Both the position numbers and the translations under genes were made by a program. The notes beneath the pieces were generated by a model. That model saw only the letters and a list, made by a program, of their open reading frames with translations. It was not told the DNA's origin and searched no databases. From positions 1,178,001 through 1,242,000 of the forward strand of contig NZ_FSRA01000001.1 in NCBI RefSeq assembly GCF_900129465.1: a stretch of 64,000 bases of DNA, given 5' to 3'. This document shows positions 1 through 7,414 of this stretch, one piece after another. This stretch comes from Chitinophaga niabensis (lineage in GTDB: Bacteria > Bacteroidota > Bacteroidia > Chitinophagales > Chitinophagaceae). Positions within the stretch are counted from its first letter, which is position 1; every line of letters starts with the position of its first letter.

Positions 1-457
1 ACACTGTTTTGTAGGCAATGGGTGAGAAGGCCGCCATGCTGGAGATGTTCATGATATAACTCCGTTCATGCTGCAGCAGGTGAGGGATCAGCATATGCGT
101 GATCAATACCGTGCTGCGTACATTGAGCTGCATGATCTGATCTATCTTTTCCATGGAAGTTTCTGTGATCAGGGAAGTACCGCCTACGCCGGCATTATTG
201 ATCAGGAAGTCTATTTCAAAACGTTCCAGGATGAGCGTGATCTGTTTTTTCAGTTCTTGGGAATCTGTAAGATCAAATTCAAAGATGCGTACATCCACAT
301 TGTAAGTATTGGCCAGGTTTTCTGCGAGAGAAGGAGTACAACCGCCGGGCAGGGCAATCAGGATGATATTTCTGCCCATTTTGGCGCATTGTACGGCAAA
401 CTCTTTTCCAAGGCCGGAGCTGGCTCCTGTGATCAGGGTGTATTTTTCGTTGTTCAT
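1..457 (-). CDS. SDR family NAD(P)-dependent oxidoreductase (3' part cut by window edge)
   Basis: About 152 N-terminal residues of a short-chain dehydrogenase are visible on the minus strand; the C-terminus lies outside the window. Near the N-terminus is the Rossmann cofactor motif TGASSGLG, followed by the structural NNAG motif and ISSMAA, which carries the expected catalytic serine. The YxxxK catalytic pair is beyond the edge. The substrate cannot be told. The ATG overlaps the stop of the upstream START-like gene by four bases (ATGA), so the two are probably co-transcribed and translationally coupled. A soluble cytoplasmic enzyme is inferred, as no signal peptide is seen. Confidence 0.9.
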   Translation of the reverse strand, partial: MNNEKYTLITGASSGLGKEFAVQCAKMGRNIILIALPGGCTPSLAENLANTYNVDVRIFEFDLTDSQELKKQITLILERFEIDFLINNAGVGGTSLITETSMEKIDQIMQLNVRSTVLITHMLIPHLLQHERSYIMNISSMAAFSPIAYKTV

Positions 458-1083
458 TTGTTTTTCTCTGCGAGCGTTTTAAATCTTGTCATGGTTTCTA
501 TGAGGTTGCCCTGTACAATAGGATCAGAGATCCAGCGGGGCACCTTTTTACTGCGGTTGGTAGAGATGAGGTAGGTGACGCGCATGTTGCCATTTCCCAT
601 GTCCTGCAGCATCCATTTGCCTTTGGCGCCTGAAATGCGGGTGATGTTCTTGTAAACAGGGAACCTGCTGTGAGCGGTACTTTCGAAAGTGATCTCTGCA
701 TATTGTTCTTCTTTTCGCAAATGATATAACAGGCAGCAATCCTGGTCTTCAAAAGGCCATGGGATACTGTATTTGATATAAGTGATCCAGGTGTTCTCTG
801 TAGTGGTGGGTATTACATTATATTCTTTGGCATTCACATTCCAGTCGGTACCCATGGCAGGGCTGGTCATTAACCTGGAGATGCCGGCCAGATCTGCCCG
901 CACAACGAAAGTGGCTTTTATTTCGCGCACCTTTTCATCTTCTGCATTGGGTATCCAGCGTTCATACAGAGAGATCCCTTTATCTGTTCTTACGAGTTTG
1001 AATTCCTCTTCGCTTGTTGTATGAGCAAAAAGCATCCGGGAGAAAACTAAACTCAGCATACATAATAACTTTAAACCTTTCAC
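454..1083 (-). CDS. Exported START/SRPBCC-fold lipid-binding-like protein
   Basis: 209 aa. The N-terminus (MKGLKLLCMLSLVFSRMLFA) is a signal peptide, so the protein is exported. The rest resembles START-domain proteins: a charged start (EEEFKLVRTDKGISLYERW), an IKATFVVRADLAGISRLM segment and a C-terminal amphipathic helix (DPIVQGNLIETMTRFKTLAEK). Members of this fold bind a hydrophobic ligand in a cavity; which ligand is unknown here. It is first in a two-gene unit with the downstream short-chain dehydrogenase, overlapping it by four bases. This suggests a joint role with a small lipid or ketone, but that is inference. Family assignment is moderately sure, function unknown. Confidence 0.75.
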   Translation of the reverse strand: MKGLKLLCMLSLVFSRMLFAHTTSEEEFKLVRTDKGISLYERWIPNAEDEKVREIKATFVVRADLAGISRLMTSPAMGTDWNVNAKEYNVIPTTTENTWITYIKYSIPWPFEDQDCCLLYHLRKEEQYAEITFESTAHSRFPVYKNITRISGAKGKWMLQDMGNGNMRVTYLISTNRSKKVPRWISDPIVQGNLIETMTRFKTLAEKNK

Positions 1084-1183
1084 GTAATAAGTATTTATGT
1101 AAAATTGCCGGTAAGCGGACTAATGGCAGCAGATTTTCCCTTGAGTTGTAGGATAAGGTTATTGAACCGTGAAAAAGGAGGGG

Positions 1184-1221
1184 TATAAAAAAGAAAAGCC
1201 CCCTTTTCAGGAGGCTTTTCT
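1184..1221 (-). terminator. Rho-independent terminator of the 95-aa gene
   Basis: Arms agaaaagcc (1192-1200) and ggcttttct (1213-1221) form a hairpin. Read on the minus strand it is followed by a run of T (1185-1191). It lies 6 bp past the stop of the minus-strand gene at 1228-1515, which supports that gene being real. Confidence 0.75.
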
Positions 1222-1227
1222 AAGGAG

Positions 1228-1515
1228 CTAAGCAGTGGCGTTCCATAAGAACTTCCGGCTGTCCTTGCTGACGAAGGTAATAGGTACAAATTCATCAGTA
1301 GGAGAGCCAATATAGTATACCATCCATTCCGGATCATGGCGGGACAACATTTCGCTGATACAATCCGCCCGATGGGCCTGTGGATTCAGGCAATCTCTCC
1401 AGTAAAACAGTTCAACGCGGTAACGCAACTGCTGGTGCTGGTTATTGATAACTACCTGCACTTCAATCTCCTGCCTTCCCGGCAAAGGAGGGATGGGGAT
1501 CATTATGTAACTCAT
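1228..1515 (-). CDS. Small conserved-looking hypothetical protein (95 aa)
   Basis: 95 aa, no signal peptide and no membrane segment. The sequence is rich in aromatic and charged residues (VELFYWRDCLNPQAHRADCISEMLSRHDPEWMVYYIG) with two cysteines 9 residues apart. I do not recognise the family. Coding status is supported by an ordinary amino-acid composition and by a good terminator immediately after the stop. It stands alone: the upstream neighbour is 326 bp of apparently empty DNA and the downstream gene is separated by the terminator. Function unknown. Confidence 0.6.
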   Translation of the reverse strand: MSYIMIPIPPLPGRQEIEVQVVINNQHQQLRYRVELFYWRDCLNPQAHRADCISEMLSRHDPEWMVYYIGSPTDEFVPITFVSKDSRKFLWNATA

Positions 1516-1841
1516 GGTCTTGAGAGTTTAAAATTCCTGATATGCCTCCACAAGAAGGTTGCCATATCTTAAAGTATAGCCGGGGTGGGCATTTGCAGGA
1601 TGAACAGGAGGGAGGAGTGTTCATTTTCGGACACTGGCTGTGCTGAAATGGACGGTTTGCTGTTATATGGATTTTCCTTATTTTTAATTTACCCGCATTG
1701 GTTATGTTTTCAGGTGCAAATAAAATGTTTGGATACCCGCACCTGGTTCCTCAAAGCAAATACCTCGCTTAGGAATGCTATCTCCTGGGAAAAAGTTTGG
1801 GAATAATTTCACTTATAAGTGAAAAATTTGCAACTTTGAAA
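1516..1841. other. Gene-free stretch before the toxin remnant
   Basis: No convincing gene. A 73-codon open frame on the plus strand (1585-1806) has an odd, Cys/Trp-rich translation, no family resemblance and no start context, so it is treated as chance. The only structure noted is the perfect palindrome at 1807-1824. Confidence 0.5.
1807..1824. promoter_or_regulatory. Perfect 18-bp palindrome upstream of toxin remnant
   Basis: TTTCACTTATAAGTGAAA is a perfect 9+9 palindrome ending 17 bp before the first possible ATG of the decayed toxin gene. Type II toxin-antitoxin operons are typically autorepressed through such dyads, so this is a candidate relic operator (inference). Confidence 0.5.
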
Positions 1842-2363
1842 ATGGAATAGCCTGAAGAACAAATTAGTACGTTTGAGTAACTTCTCCGGAGATGCAGCCT
1901 CTATTTACAGTATCTATTATATTACAGCGATAAGGAGGAAGTGCTTTTTTTTAAAGATTTATCTGGAAAATTTAACCACAGCCCTGAAGAAACCATGGAT
2001 ATTGTTAGAAGGCTCCGGCGTATCGGAAGGCATAGAGGATCACTATTCCTGATAAAAACCTACACTTATATTGTATCCGGATCAGTGAAAAGATACTGAT
2101 TGTTGGAAATGGTGGTTGCAAATCAAAGGATATCAAAAAATGGCAGGAAGATCAGCGGCTCAGTGCGGCAGTGCATGAAATGATGCATTTCTCTGGTATT
2201 GTGCATGTAAAGCTGGAGCATGGATCTTTATATATCTCAGACGATGGATTGAACCCACAATTTTACCATAGATACCCTTACAGATATCGAAGGCGTCCTC
2301 AAGATCCGTTTACTGGATCTTGAAGGCCCTGCTAAAAAGGGTAAAATAAAAAAATCGGATTGA
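1842..2363 (+). pseudogene. Frameshifted remnant of a HigB/RelE-like toxin-type gene
   Basis: Joining three frames reconstructs a coherent protein. The first segment reads KLVRLSNFSGDAASIYSIYY. The second reads DKEEVLFFKDLSGKFNHSP and continues to VRRLRRIG. The third runs LYCIRISEKILIVGNGGCKS, KDIKKWQEDQRLSAAVHEMM and then, after one more single-base shift near 2260, TIDTLTDIEG to a TGA at 2361. The LxLYCIR...ILIxGNGGxKS pattern is typical of HigB/Gp49-like toxins of Bacteroidota, where it is usually followed by a helix-turn-helix antitoxin gene. Here there are at least three frameshifts, a central deletion after the RRIG segment, an early stop (TAG after MetGlu) and no antitoxin gene downstream. 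The family call is from memory of the motif. Confidence 0.65.
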
Positions 2364-2366
2364 TCC

Positions 2367-4211
2367 CTATCTGCAATATTCACAATAAAGTCCCCACAAC
2401 GCTTCCGCATCCAGTAATTGAAAACTGGCCCCTCCGTTACCGGTGGAATTGAAGAACTTACAGAAACGCGGACGGTTGATACTGATGGCGTTCAATACCA
2501 CCGTTCTTAATTCCGGCACTTTAAATATTTCAGGGGTGAACAGGTGGAGGTTGATATAATAGAAAAGCACATCCTCATTCACATCGATCCTTTTCACGCG
2601 ATCCTGCAACAGGTCTATGGCATCATTCCTCCTGGAATACCAGGCCAGGTATTTGGCCAGTGCCATGGTTTCTTCATCTGTTAGTTGCAGGTCCTCATAG
2701 TTGTCCAGGATATAACCGATAGATTCATCCTTCGCTGCATAATTAAACCTGCGGTAAGTTTGCTCGCTGTAAACAATGTGATAATTGATCAGCATCCTTT
2801 TTACGAGGGAAGATGGGATACCCAGCTTTGCAAGTGTGTTAATCTCTTTGAGAAAGTCTGCAGAAGCGATATAACCGGAATCGCTCTTCCATACATTGAA
2901 GGTGAGGGAGCAGATGTTATAGAGCACCTTTTTATCTGTGGGATCGAGTTTTAAAAGACCTTCCAGTTTTTCTATGATAGCATCTTCATTTGTAGGGTTT
3001 AACTGGTAACGATAGGTTTCCTGGTTGTTGAGCAGGAAGAGATTTTCTTTTGTATGGGGGATCTCCAGTTTATCCAGGTAATTGCCTGCCAGGCGGTTAT
3101 CAGCTATACGGTCAAACACTTCCCGTTGAACAGCGGAAGCTGTTTTTTTATCTTTCTCTTCCAGTGCTTTTTTGAACTTACTGATCAATACTTCACTGGT
3201 AACGTTTTCCAGATCGTTGTTCCTGTTGATGTAAATGGTGATCACTGCTTTTCTGTGCTCCTTTAATACCGGCTCCAGTTGCGCCTGCAAACCTTTATCC
3301 TGCAGGCGTTTTTTGATCTCGGGCTGGGGGAGTGGTGTGAGGTTTTCAAAAGCAGTGCCTTTGATATCATCAAAGAATTCTACCCAGTTCTCCGCAGTGG
3401 TGATATTGCCGGGGATCTTTGATACCTGGTATTGCTGCAATGCTTTTACAATGGAAGCTGCGCGTTGTTCCTGTAGCTGGAAGTTAAGCTCTGTGCTACC
3501 CTCTACGGAAGCATAAGCCCTGATATCCATTTGGGTGATATGGTTACCTGCGAGTTGCAGAGAATCGTATAAAGGTTTTATGTCTGCCGCGTTGTAAACA
3601 CTTTTACTCTTGGGGAAAGGAATGGTGAACTGCAGCTTGCGCGCATAAAATGAACCGGATGTTTTCCTGTTCATCAAAGTATCTGCAAACAAACCCATGG
3701 GCAGGAGTTCCCATAAGCTGCGTTCAATATTCACAAAGTTCATATAATGACAGATCACCCCGTTCTTTATCACCACCAGGTTGCCTTCCAGTTCTTCCTT
3801 TTGCAGATGTGCAGGCACTTTTCCCAGCTCAATGGCAATACGCCCATCGTTCTCTTTTTTCATCTTATTCCTTAACTGGGAAAGATAAACTGGTGTGAGG
3901 AATTCCCCTTTGGGTATGGTGCGTGCGGGCAGGGGTTTATCACAGTTATACTGACTTTTACGCACAAGGTCCACCGTGATAGCATCTCCCGGTGCGGTGA
4001 ACAGTTTATTGAAAAAATCGGTATTGTTGGTGAGGAAAACGATGGCTCCATCAGGATTTATCCGGATACCAAACTGCACTTCTTTGGGTTTGCTTTTGAA
4101 TAATTGTTCGCATGCAGTGCAGGCCGGAGTATTACGGCCATCTTTAAAGCTCTGAGCAATGCTGTGAATAGAACAGGTCAAAACAAACAGCAGGAATAAC
4201 ATGCGCTTCAT
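2367..4211 (-). CDS. Exported 614-aa protein with OmpA-like central segment
   Basis: 614 aa with a clear signal peptide (MKRMLFLLFVLTCSIHSIAQ). A CTAC motif (about residues 31-34) follows. Around residues 225-270 a stretch (MDIRAYASVEGSTELNFQLQ followed by EQRAASIVKAL) resembles the peptidoglycan-binding OmpA C-terminal motif, although the usual conserved Asp/Arg layout is not complete. The C-terminal half is helical and may form repeats. The gene stands alone on the minus strand: the toxin remnant ends 4 bp from its stop, and YhcH is divergent 77 bp from its start. A periplasmic or envelope location is inferred; function unknown. The OmpA resemblance is tentative. Confidence 0.8.
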   Translation of the reverse strand: MKRMLFLLFVLTCSIHSIAQSFKDGRNTPACTACEQLFKSKPKEVQFGIRINPDGAIVFLTNNTDFFNKLFTAPGDAITVDLVRKSQYNCDKPLPARTIPKGEFLTPVYLSQLRNKMKKENDGRIAIELGKVPAHLQKEELEGNLVVIKNGVICHYMNFVNIERSLWELLPMGLFADTLMNRKTSGSFYARKLQFTIPFPKSKSVYNAADIKPLYDSLQLAGNHITQMDIRAYASVEGSTELNFQLQEQRAASIVKALQQYQVSKIPGNITTAENWVEFFDDIKGTAFENLTPLPQPEIKKRLQDKGLQAQLEPVLKEHRKAVITIYINRNNDLENVTSEVLISKFKKALEEKDKKTASAVQREVFDRIADNRLAGNYLDKLEIPHTKENLFLLNNQETYRYQLNPTNEDAIIEKLEGLLKLDPTDKKVLYNICSLTFNVWKSDSGYIASADFLKEINTLAKLGIPSSLVKRMLINYHIVYSEQTYRRFNYAAKDESIGYILDNYEDLQLTDEETMALAKYLAWYSRRNDAIDLLQDRVKRIDVNEDVLFYYINLHLFTPEIFKVPELRTVVLNAISINRPRFCKFFNSTGNGGASFQLLDAEALWGLYCEYCR

Positions 4212-4288
4212 CGGGCAGGGATTTATAAAACAAAAGAACGAAAAAAATTACATTTTCTGCCTATCTTTCTGCCTCGAATTGATACATC

Positions 4289-4744
4289 ATGATACTAGAT
4301 ACGTTAGAGAATGCTCACCGCTATTATGGGTTGGGCGAGAAGTTCATCAAAGCCTTTGAATACCTGGCCCAGACAGATTTTACCACGTTAGCAAAAGGGA
4401 AATACGAAATTGACGGGAAGAACATCTTTGCTATTGTCAATGAATATGAAACCATAGACCCATCCGGGGAGAAAATGGAATCCCACAGGAAATATATTGA
4501 TGTGCAGTACATTGTAAGCGGGGCTGAACTGATAGGGCACGACTTTATGCAGGAGAAACAGCCTTCCAAAGCTTACAGCGAAGAAGACGACTATATGTTG
4601 TTTGCAGAAAAACCTTCTTTCTTTTCCCTGCTGGCACAGGATCACTTTGCTATCTTTTTCCCTACAGACCTGCATATGCCTAACCTGCGTGTAGACGTTC
4701 CCGGGCCTGTGAAGAAAGTAGTGATCAAGATCAGCGTGAACTAA
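4289..4744 (+). CDS. YhcH/YjgK/YiaL family sugar anomerase-like protein
   Basis: 151 aa, the usual full length of the family (DUF386, cupin-like double-stranded beta-helix). Conserved features seen include ESHRKYIDVQYIVSGAE, with the metal-coordinating His region, and a C-terminal FFPTDLHMP segment supplying Asp/His ligands. E. coli YhcH (NanQ) accelerates anomer interconversion of N-acetylneuraminate; other members act on other sugars. No signal peptide, so cytoplasmic. The last four bases overlap the stop of the convergent SufR-like regulator. It lies about 12 kb from the sialidase-like locus, and a shared role in acidic-sugar use is possible but unproven. Confidence 0.88.
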   Translation: MILDTLENAHRYYGLGEKFIKAFEYLAQTDFTTLAKGKYEIDGKNIFAIVNEYETIDPSGEKMESHRKYIDVQYIVSGAELIGHDFMQEKQPSKAYSEEDDYMLFAEKPSFFSLLAQDHFAIFFPTDLHMPNLRVDVPGPVKKVVIKISVN

Positions 4745-5370
4745 GACCCTGTGATCCTGTAGGCACATCTGCGGGCACCGGCCAGGATATGGTCTACCCT
4801 TTTAATGTGTGCATTTTTGCCCAATACTGTTTTGAAGGTATTCAATTCAGACTGGCAGAATCCCTGACATACGGTAGCAGCTGCGCAAATAGGGCAATGG
4901 TTTTCTATCAGCAGATAACCATCGTCTTCCTTTTTATATTCGGCCATATAACCTTCCCGGTTACGGACCTCTGCAAGCTGCCGCACCTTGCTTTCCAGGT
5001 CCGTTAATCCTTTCAGGTCTGCTTTGTATTTAAGGATGCCGATCTTCTCATTGGCATCGATCACGGTTTGAATAGCTGCCTGGCCCAATGTATCCCGCAT
5101 GGTGTTCAGGATCTTCACCGTCAGTTCCGCATGCGTATCAGGGAACCTGGCATGCCCTGCACTGGTCAAACCCCAGATCTGCTGCGGGCGCCCCCTTCCT
5201 TTCGATTCCGTGGTAGCCTGCACCAGCCCTTCGTTGGCGAGCTTCAATAACTGGAAACGCGCCCCCTCCACCGTGATGCCTAGCTCTATAGCAATAGCGG
5301 TCAGCGGTTGTGGTCCCCTCGTTTTCAACAGCCATATGGCCTTTTCATTTTCTGCCGGATTATTATTCAT
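4741..5370 (-). CDS. SufR-like winged-helix regulator with Fe-S cysteines
   Basis: 209 aa from the ATG at 5370. A TTG nine bases upstream would lie inside the conserved operator and is rejected. Residues about 8-70 form a winged helix ([20 protein letters not shown], then [15 protein letters not shown]). Residues 155-209 carry Cys159, Cys162, Cys168, Cys172 and Cys202; the C159-X12-C172 spacing and a third cysteine about 30 residues later match the cluster ligands of cyanobacterial SufR. It is divergent from the superoxide dismutase gene with a 72-bp intergenic region holding two dyads. A redox- or iron-sensing repressor of sodA, of itself and of the MFS gene at 28532 is inferred from the shared operator. 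Confidence 0.82.
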   Translation of the reverse strand: MNNNPAENEKAIWLLKTRGPQPLTAIAIELGITVEGARFQLLKLANEGLVQATTESKGRGRPQQIWGLTSAGHARFPDTHAELTVKILNTMRDTLGQAAIQTVIDANEKIGILKYKADLKGLTDLESKVRQLAEVRNREGYMAEYKKEDDGYLLIENHCPICAAATVCQGFCQSELNTFKTVLGKNAHIKRVDHILAGARRCAYRITGS

Positions 5371-5398
5371 AATAAACAAAGCAATTATTTGGTTTATT
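5371..5398. promoter_or_regulatory. 28-bp dyad operator of the SufR-like regulator/sodA region
   Basis: Left half AATAAACAAA and right half TTTGGTTTATT form an imperfect inverted repeat. It abuts the regulator start codon and overlaps the -33 element of the sodA promoter. Read in gene direction, 26 of 28 positions are identical to the reverse complement of 29939-29966 upstream of the MFS exporter. A shared operator is inferred. Confidence 0.7.
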
Positions 5399-5418
5399 AC
5401 TCAAAGGTACTACCTTTG
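5388..5418 (+). promoter_or_regulatory. sodA promoter (TTTG / N19 / TACCTTTG)
   Basis: TTTG at 5388-5391 and TACCTTTG at 5411-5418 are separated by 19 bp, matching the Bacteroidota consensus TTTG-N19-21-TAnnTTTG. The -7 box is also the right arm of a perfect 8-1-8 inverted repeat, CAAAGGTACTACCTTTG (5402-5418), whose left arm gives a TACCTTTG box on the minus strand toward the regulator gene. Confidence 0.75.
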
Positions 5419-5442
5419 TCAGAGAATTTAAAACATATAGAT

Positions 5443-6054
5443 ATGACACATCAATTACCGGTGTTGCCCTACGCATACAATGCCCTGGAGCCATACATCG
5501 ATGCAAAAACAATGGAGGTCCACCACTCCAAACATCACCAGGCATATGTAGATAATCTCAATAAAGCGCTGGCGGGCACAGCATTTGAAAACACTCCCCT
5601 GAAGGAGGTTCTGTCTTCCATTTCCACGCAGCACCTGGCAGTGCGCAACAATGGCGGCGGGCATTATAACCACAGCTTTTTCTGGAACTTACTGCAACCG
5701 GGCGGTGCAAAAGAGCCGGGCGCGGCACTGGCCAAAGCCATCGATGATTCATTTGGTTCCCTGGAAACATTTAAGAAGCAATTTGCGGATGCTGCTACTG
5801 GCAGGTTTGGCTCCGGCTGGGCATGGCTGGTATTGACAGATAATAAGAAACTGGAGATCACCTCTACGGCTAACCAGGATAATCCCCTCATGGATATCGC
5901 AGCACTAAAAGGCACGCCGATACTGGCACTGGATGTATGGGAACATGCTTATTACCTGCACTATCAGAACAGGCGCGCTGATTATATAACCGCTTTCTGG
6001 AACGTGGTGAATTGGGATGTTGCAGATAAAAACTTTCAGCAAAAGGGCTTTTAA
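5443..6054 (+). CDS. sodA: Superoxide dismutase [Mn/Fe], Mn-type motifs
   Basis: 203 aa, full length for the family. The start is the ATG at 5443 ([20 protein letters not shown]), not the longer open frame upstream, which would run through the promoter. Metal ligands are His27 (VHHSKHH), His77 ([11 protein letters not shown]), Asp164 and His168 (DVWEHAYY). Gly73 and Gln145 (ANQDNPL) are in positions typical of Mn enzymes. It converts superoxide to oxygen and peroxide. No signal peptide, so cytoplasmic. A single-gene unit with its own promoter and terminator; control by the divergent SufR-like protein is inferred from the operator overlapping the -33 box. Confidence 0.96.
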   Translation: MTHQLPVLPYAYNALEPYIDAKTMEVHHSKHHQAYVDNLNKALAGTAFENTPLKEVLSSISTQHLAVRNNGGGHYNHSFFWNLLQPGGAKEPGAALAKAIDDSFGSLETFKKQFADAATGRFGSGWAWLVLTDNKKLEITSTANQDNPLMDIAALKGTPILALDVWEHAYYLHYQNRRADYITAFWNVVNWDVADKNFQQKGF

Positions 6055-6068
6055 TAAGCCCTTTTTTT
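6041..6068 (+). terminator. sodA terminator
   Basis: Arms aaaagggctt (6041-6050) and aagccctttt (6056-6065), followed by more T. The hairpin begins inside the last codons of sodA. Confidence 0.85.
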
Positions 6069-6081
6069 ATATGTTTAACCC

Positions 6082-6729
6082 ATGAAATTCCCTTGGTTAT
6101 TTTTAGTTGTACTTTTTGCCTGTAATACACCTGCACCACCACTTAAAACGGTTGAAACACCCAAACCAACTGACAGTATTAAATTAGGCAACTTCACCTT
6201 CCTTGATTTTGACCAGAATGGAGATGAGTATCTGTTTGTGGTTTGTAAGGCCGGGGATACCCTGGGGATGATCTATAATACGGATGAGGCTATCACCTAC
6301 CAGATGGGAGACAGGATAGGGTTGGTATGGAAGGATTCTACCTATACTCCGGCGGGCGATCCGTCTGCTTCCGTTAAAGCGCAGTATGTACAGCAGCATA
6401 CGCTGGTAAAGGAAGGAGCCCTGAGCGGTTTCCTGAAAAGCCATCCCATCACTTTCAGCTTTGTTTTTCCGGACGCACTAACGGAGTATGCGCACGATAT
6501 CATTTTCAAAAGAGCCTGTTACTACATGGCCAATACTACCAGCCAGCCACTCAGGAGTATCGTGGATACGCATACGGACAGTGTTACTATACAGGTGGAG
6601 GAAATGAATAAGGGTTACCTGCTAAAGTTTAAGCATCTCAGGGATTCCCTGCCGCAGTTGTATATCAATTTTGAGCAACCCTACCAGTTGTATGAGTATG
6701 ACGGGGTTTCTATCAAGCCTGCCAGCTGA
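6082..6729 (+). CDS. Hypothetical lipoprotein (215 aa)
   Basis: 215 aa. The start MKFPWLFLVVLFACNTPAPP gives a short lipoprotein signal with lipobox LFAC and the lipidated Cys at residue 14, so it is anchored in a membrane, probably the outer one. The mature part is mixed alpha/beta with acidic and aromatic residues (LDFDQNGDEYLFVVCKAGDT) and has no motif I recognise. It follows the sodA terminator and precedes the ECF sigma gene by 20 bp, but whether it belongs to that unit is unclear. Function unknown. Confidence 0.75.
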   Translation: MKFPWLFLVVLFACNTPAPPLKTVETPKPTDSIKLGNFTFLDFDQNGDEYLFVVCKAGDTLGMIYNTDEAITYQMGDRIGLVWKDSTYTPAGDPSASVKAQYVQQHTLVKEGALSGFLKSHPITFSFVFPDALTEYAHDIIFKRACYYMANTTSQPLRSIVDTHTDSVTIQVEEMNKGYLLKFKHLRDSLPQLYINFEQPYQLYEYDGVSIKPAS

Positions 6730-6749
6730 TTTTTTTGTAAATTTACCCC

Positions 6750-7349
6750 TTGGGATCAATAAATAATGAACGAGAATTGATGCAAGGCGTAGCAAGAGGT
6801 GATCAGGAGTCCTTCCGGCTGATCTTTCAGCAGCACTATAAGGCATTGTGTTATTTTGCCAGTTCCATTATACAGGATGGGCAGGAGGCAGAAGACCTTG
6901 TGCAGGAAACATTTTCCAGGCTTTGGAACAAACGGGCCGATTTCTCTTCTGCTACAAGCATTAAAGCTTTTCTTTATATCGCCACCAAAAACGCCTGTCT
7001 CAACTTCCTCAAACAAAAGGAACGGCAATCTTCCCGGGAAAAGGAATTTATTTACCTGCTCCGGGAGCCACTGTCAGACGATTTTGATCCCATCCTCGCT
7101 GAAACGGAGATCATCCGGGAATTATATTCTGAGATCGAGAACCTGCCCAAACAATGTCAGCGTGTGTTTAAAATGAGTTACCTGCAGGGCATGAAAAATG
7201 AGGAGATTGCCAGTACCCTGGGCATTTCCTATAATACCGTACGCACCCAGAAATTACGTGCCCTGAAACTGATCCGTGCCTCCCTGCTTAAAAAGAACCT
7301 GCTGGCGGCATTCTACGCTTATATCGCCTTCATGAAGCTGCACGCTTAA
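6750..7349 (+). CDS. ECF RNA polymerase sigma factor (FecI-like)
   Basis: 199 aa with region 2 (about residues 20-85; YFASSIIQDGQEAEDLVQET) and region 4 (about 130-185; LPKQCQRVFKMSYLQGMKNE, then EIASTLGISYNTVRTQKLRA). The size and the next genes fit the SusC-linked ECF sigma families of Bacteroidota. The start is a TTG at 6750; the next in-frame start, ATG 6780, would remove the conserved NERELM segment. It should direct transcription of the SusC/SusD unit that begins at 8684 once the FecR anti-sigma receives a signal from the receptor (family knowledge). Confidence 0.93.
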   Translation: MGSINNERELMQGVARGDQESFRLIFQQHYKALCYFASSIIQDGQEAEDLVQETFSRLWNKRADFSSATSIKAFLYIATKNACLNFLKQKERQSSREKEFIYLLREPLSDDFDPILAETEIIRELYSEIENLPKQCQRVFKMSYLQGMKNEEIASTLGISYNTVRTQKLRALKLIRASLLKKNLLAAFYAYIAFMKLHA

Positions 7350-7414
7350 AAAAAACTTTCCCATTCCTTTCATCGAAAATCATATCCCGTTGTTTCTATA
7401 GTAAAATAATCAAC

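Noticed and set aside
1095-1337. 80-codon minus-strand frame overlapping the 95-aa gene
   Set aside because: It runs through the terminator hairpin and overlaps a better gene in another frame.
1585-1806. 73-codon plus-strand open frame
   Set aside because: Unusual composition, no family resemblance and no promoter or start context; treated as chance.
4289-4744. YhcH gene as part of the sialidase-like locus
   Set aside because: It is 12 kb away, separated by several transcription units and lacks the GntR-type motif; a link is only possible.
5371-5379. TTG start for the SufR-like regulator
   Set aside because: It lies inside the operator shared with the MFS promoter; the ATG at 5370 gives a normal N-terminus.
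5308-5442. Longer start for superoxide dismutase
   Set aside because: The extra 45 codons cover the divergent promoter and operator, and the family N-terminus begins at the ATG at 5443.
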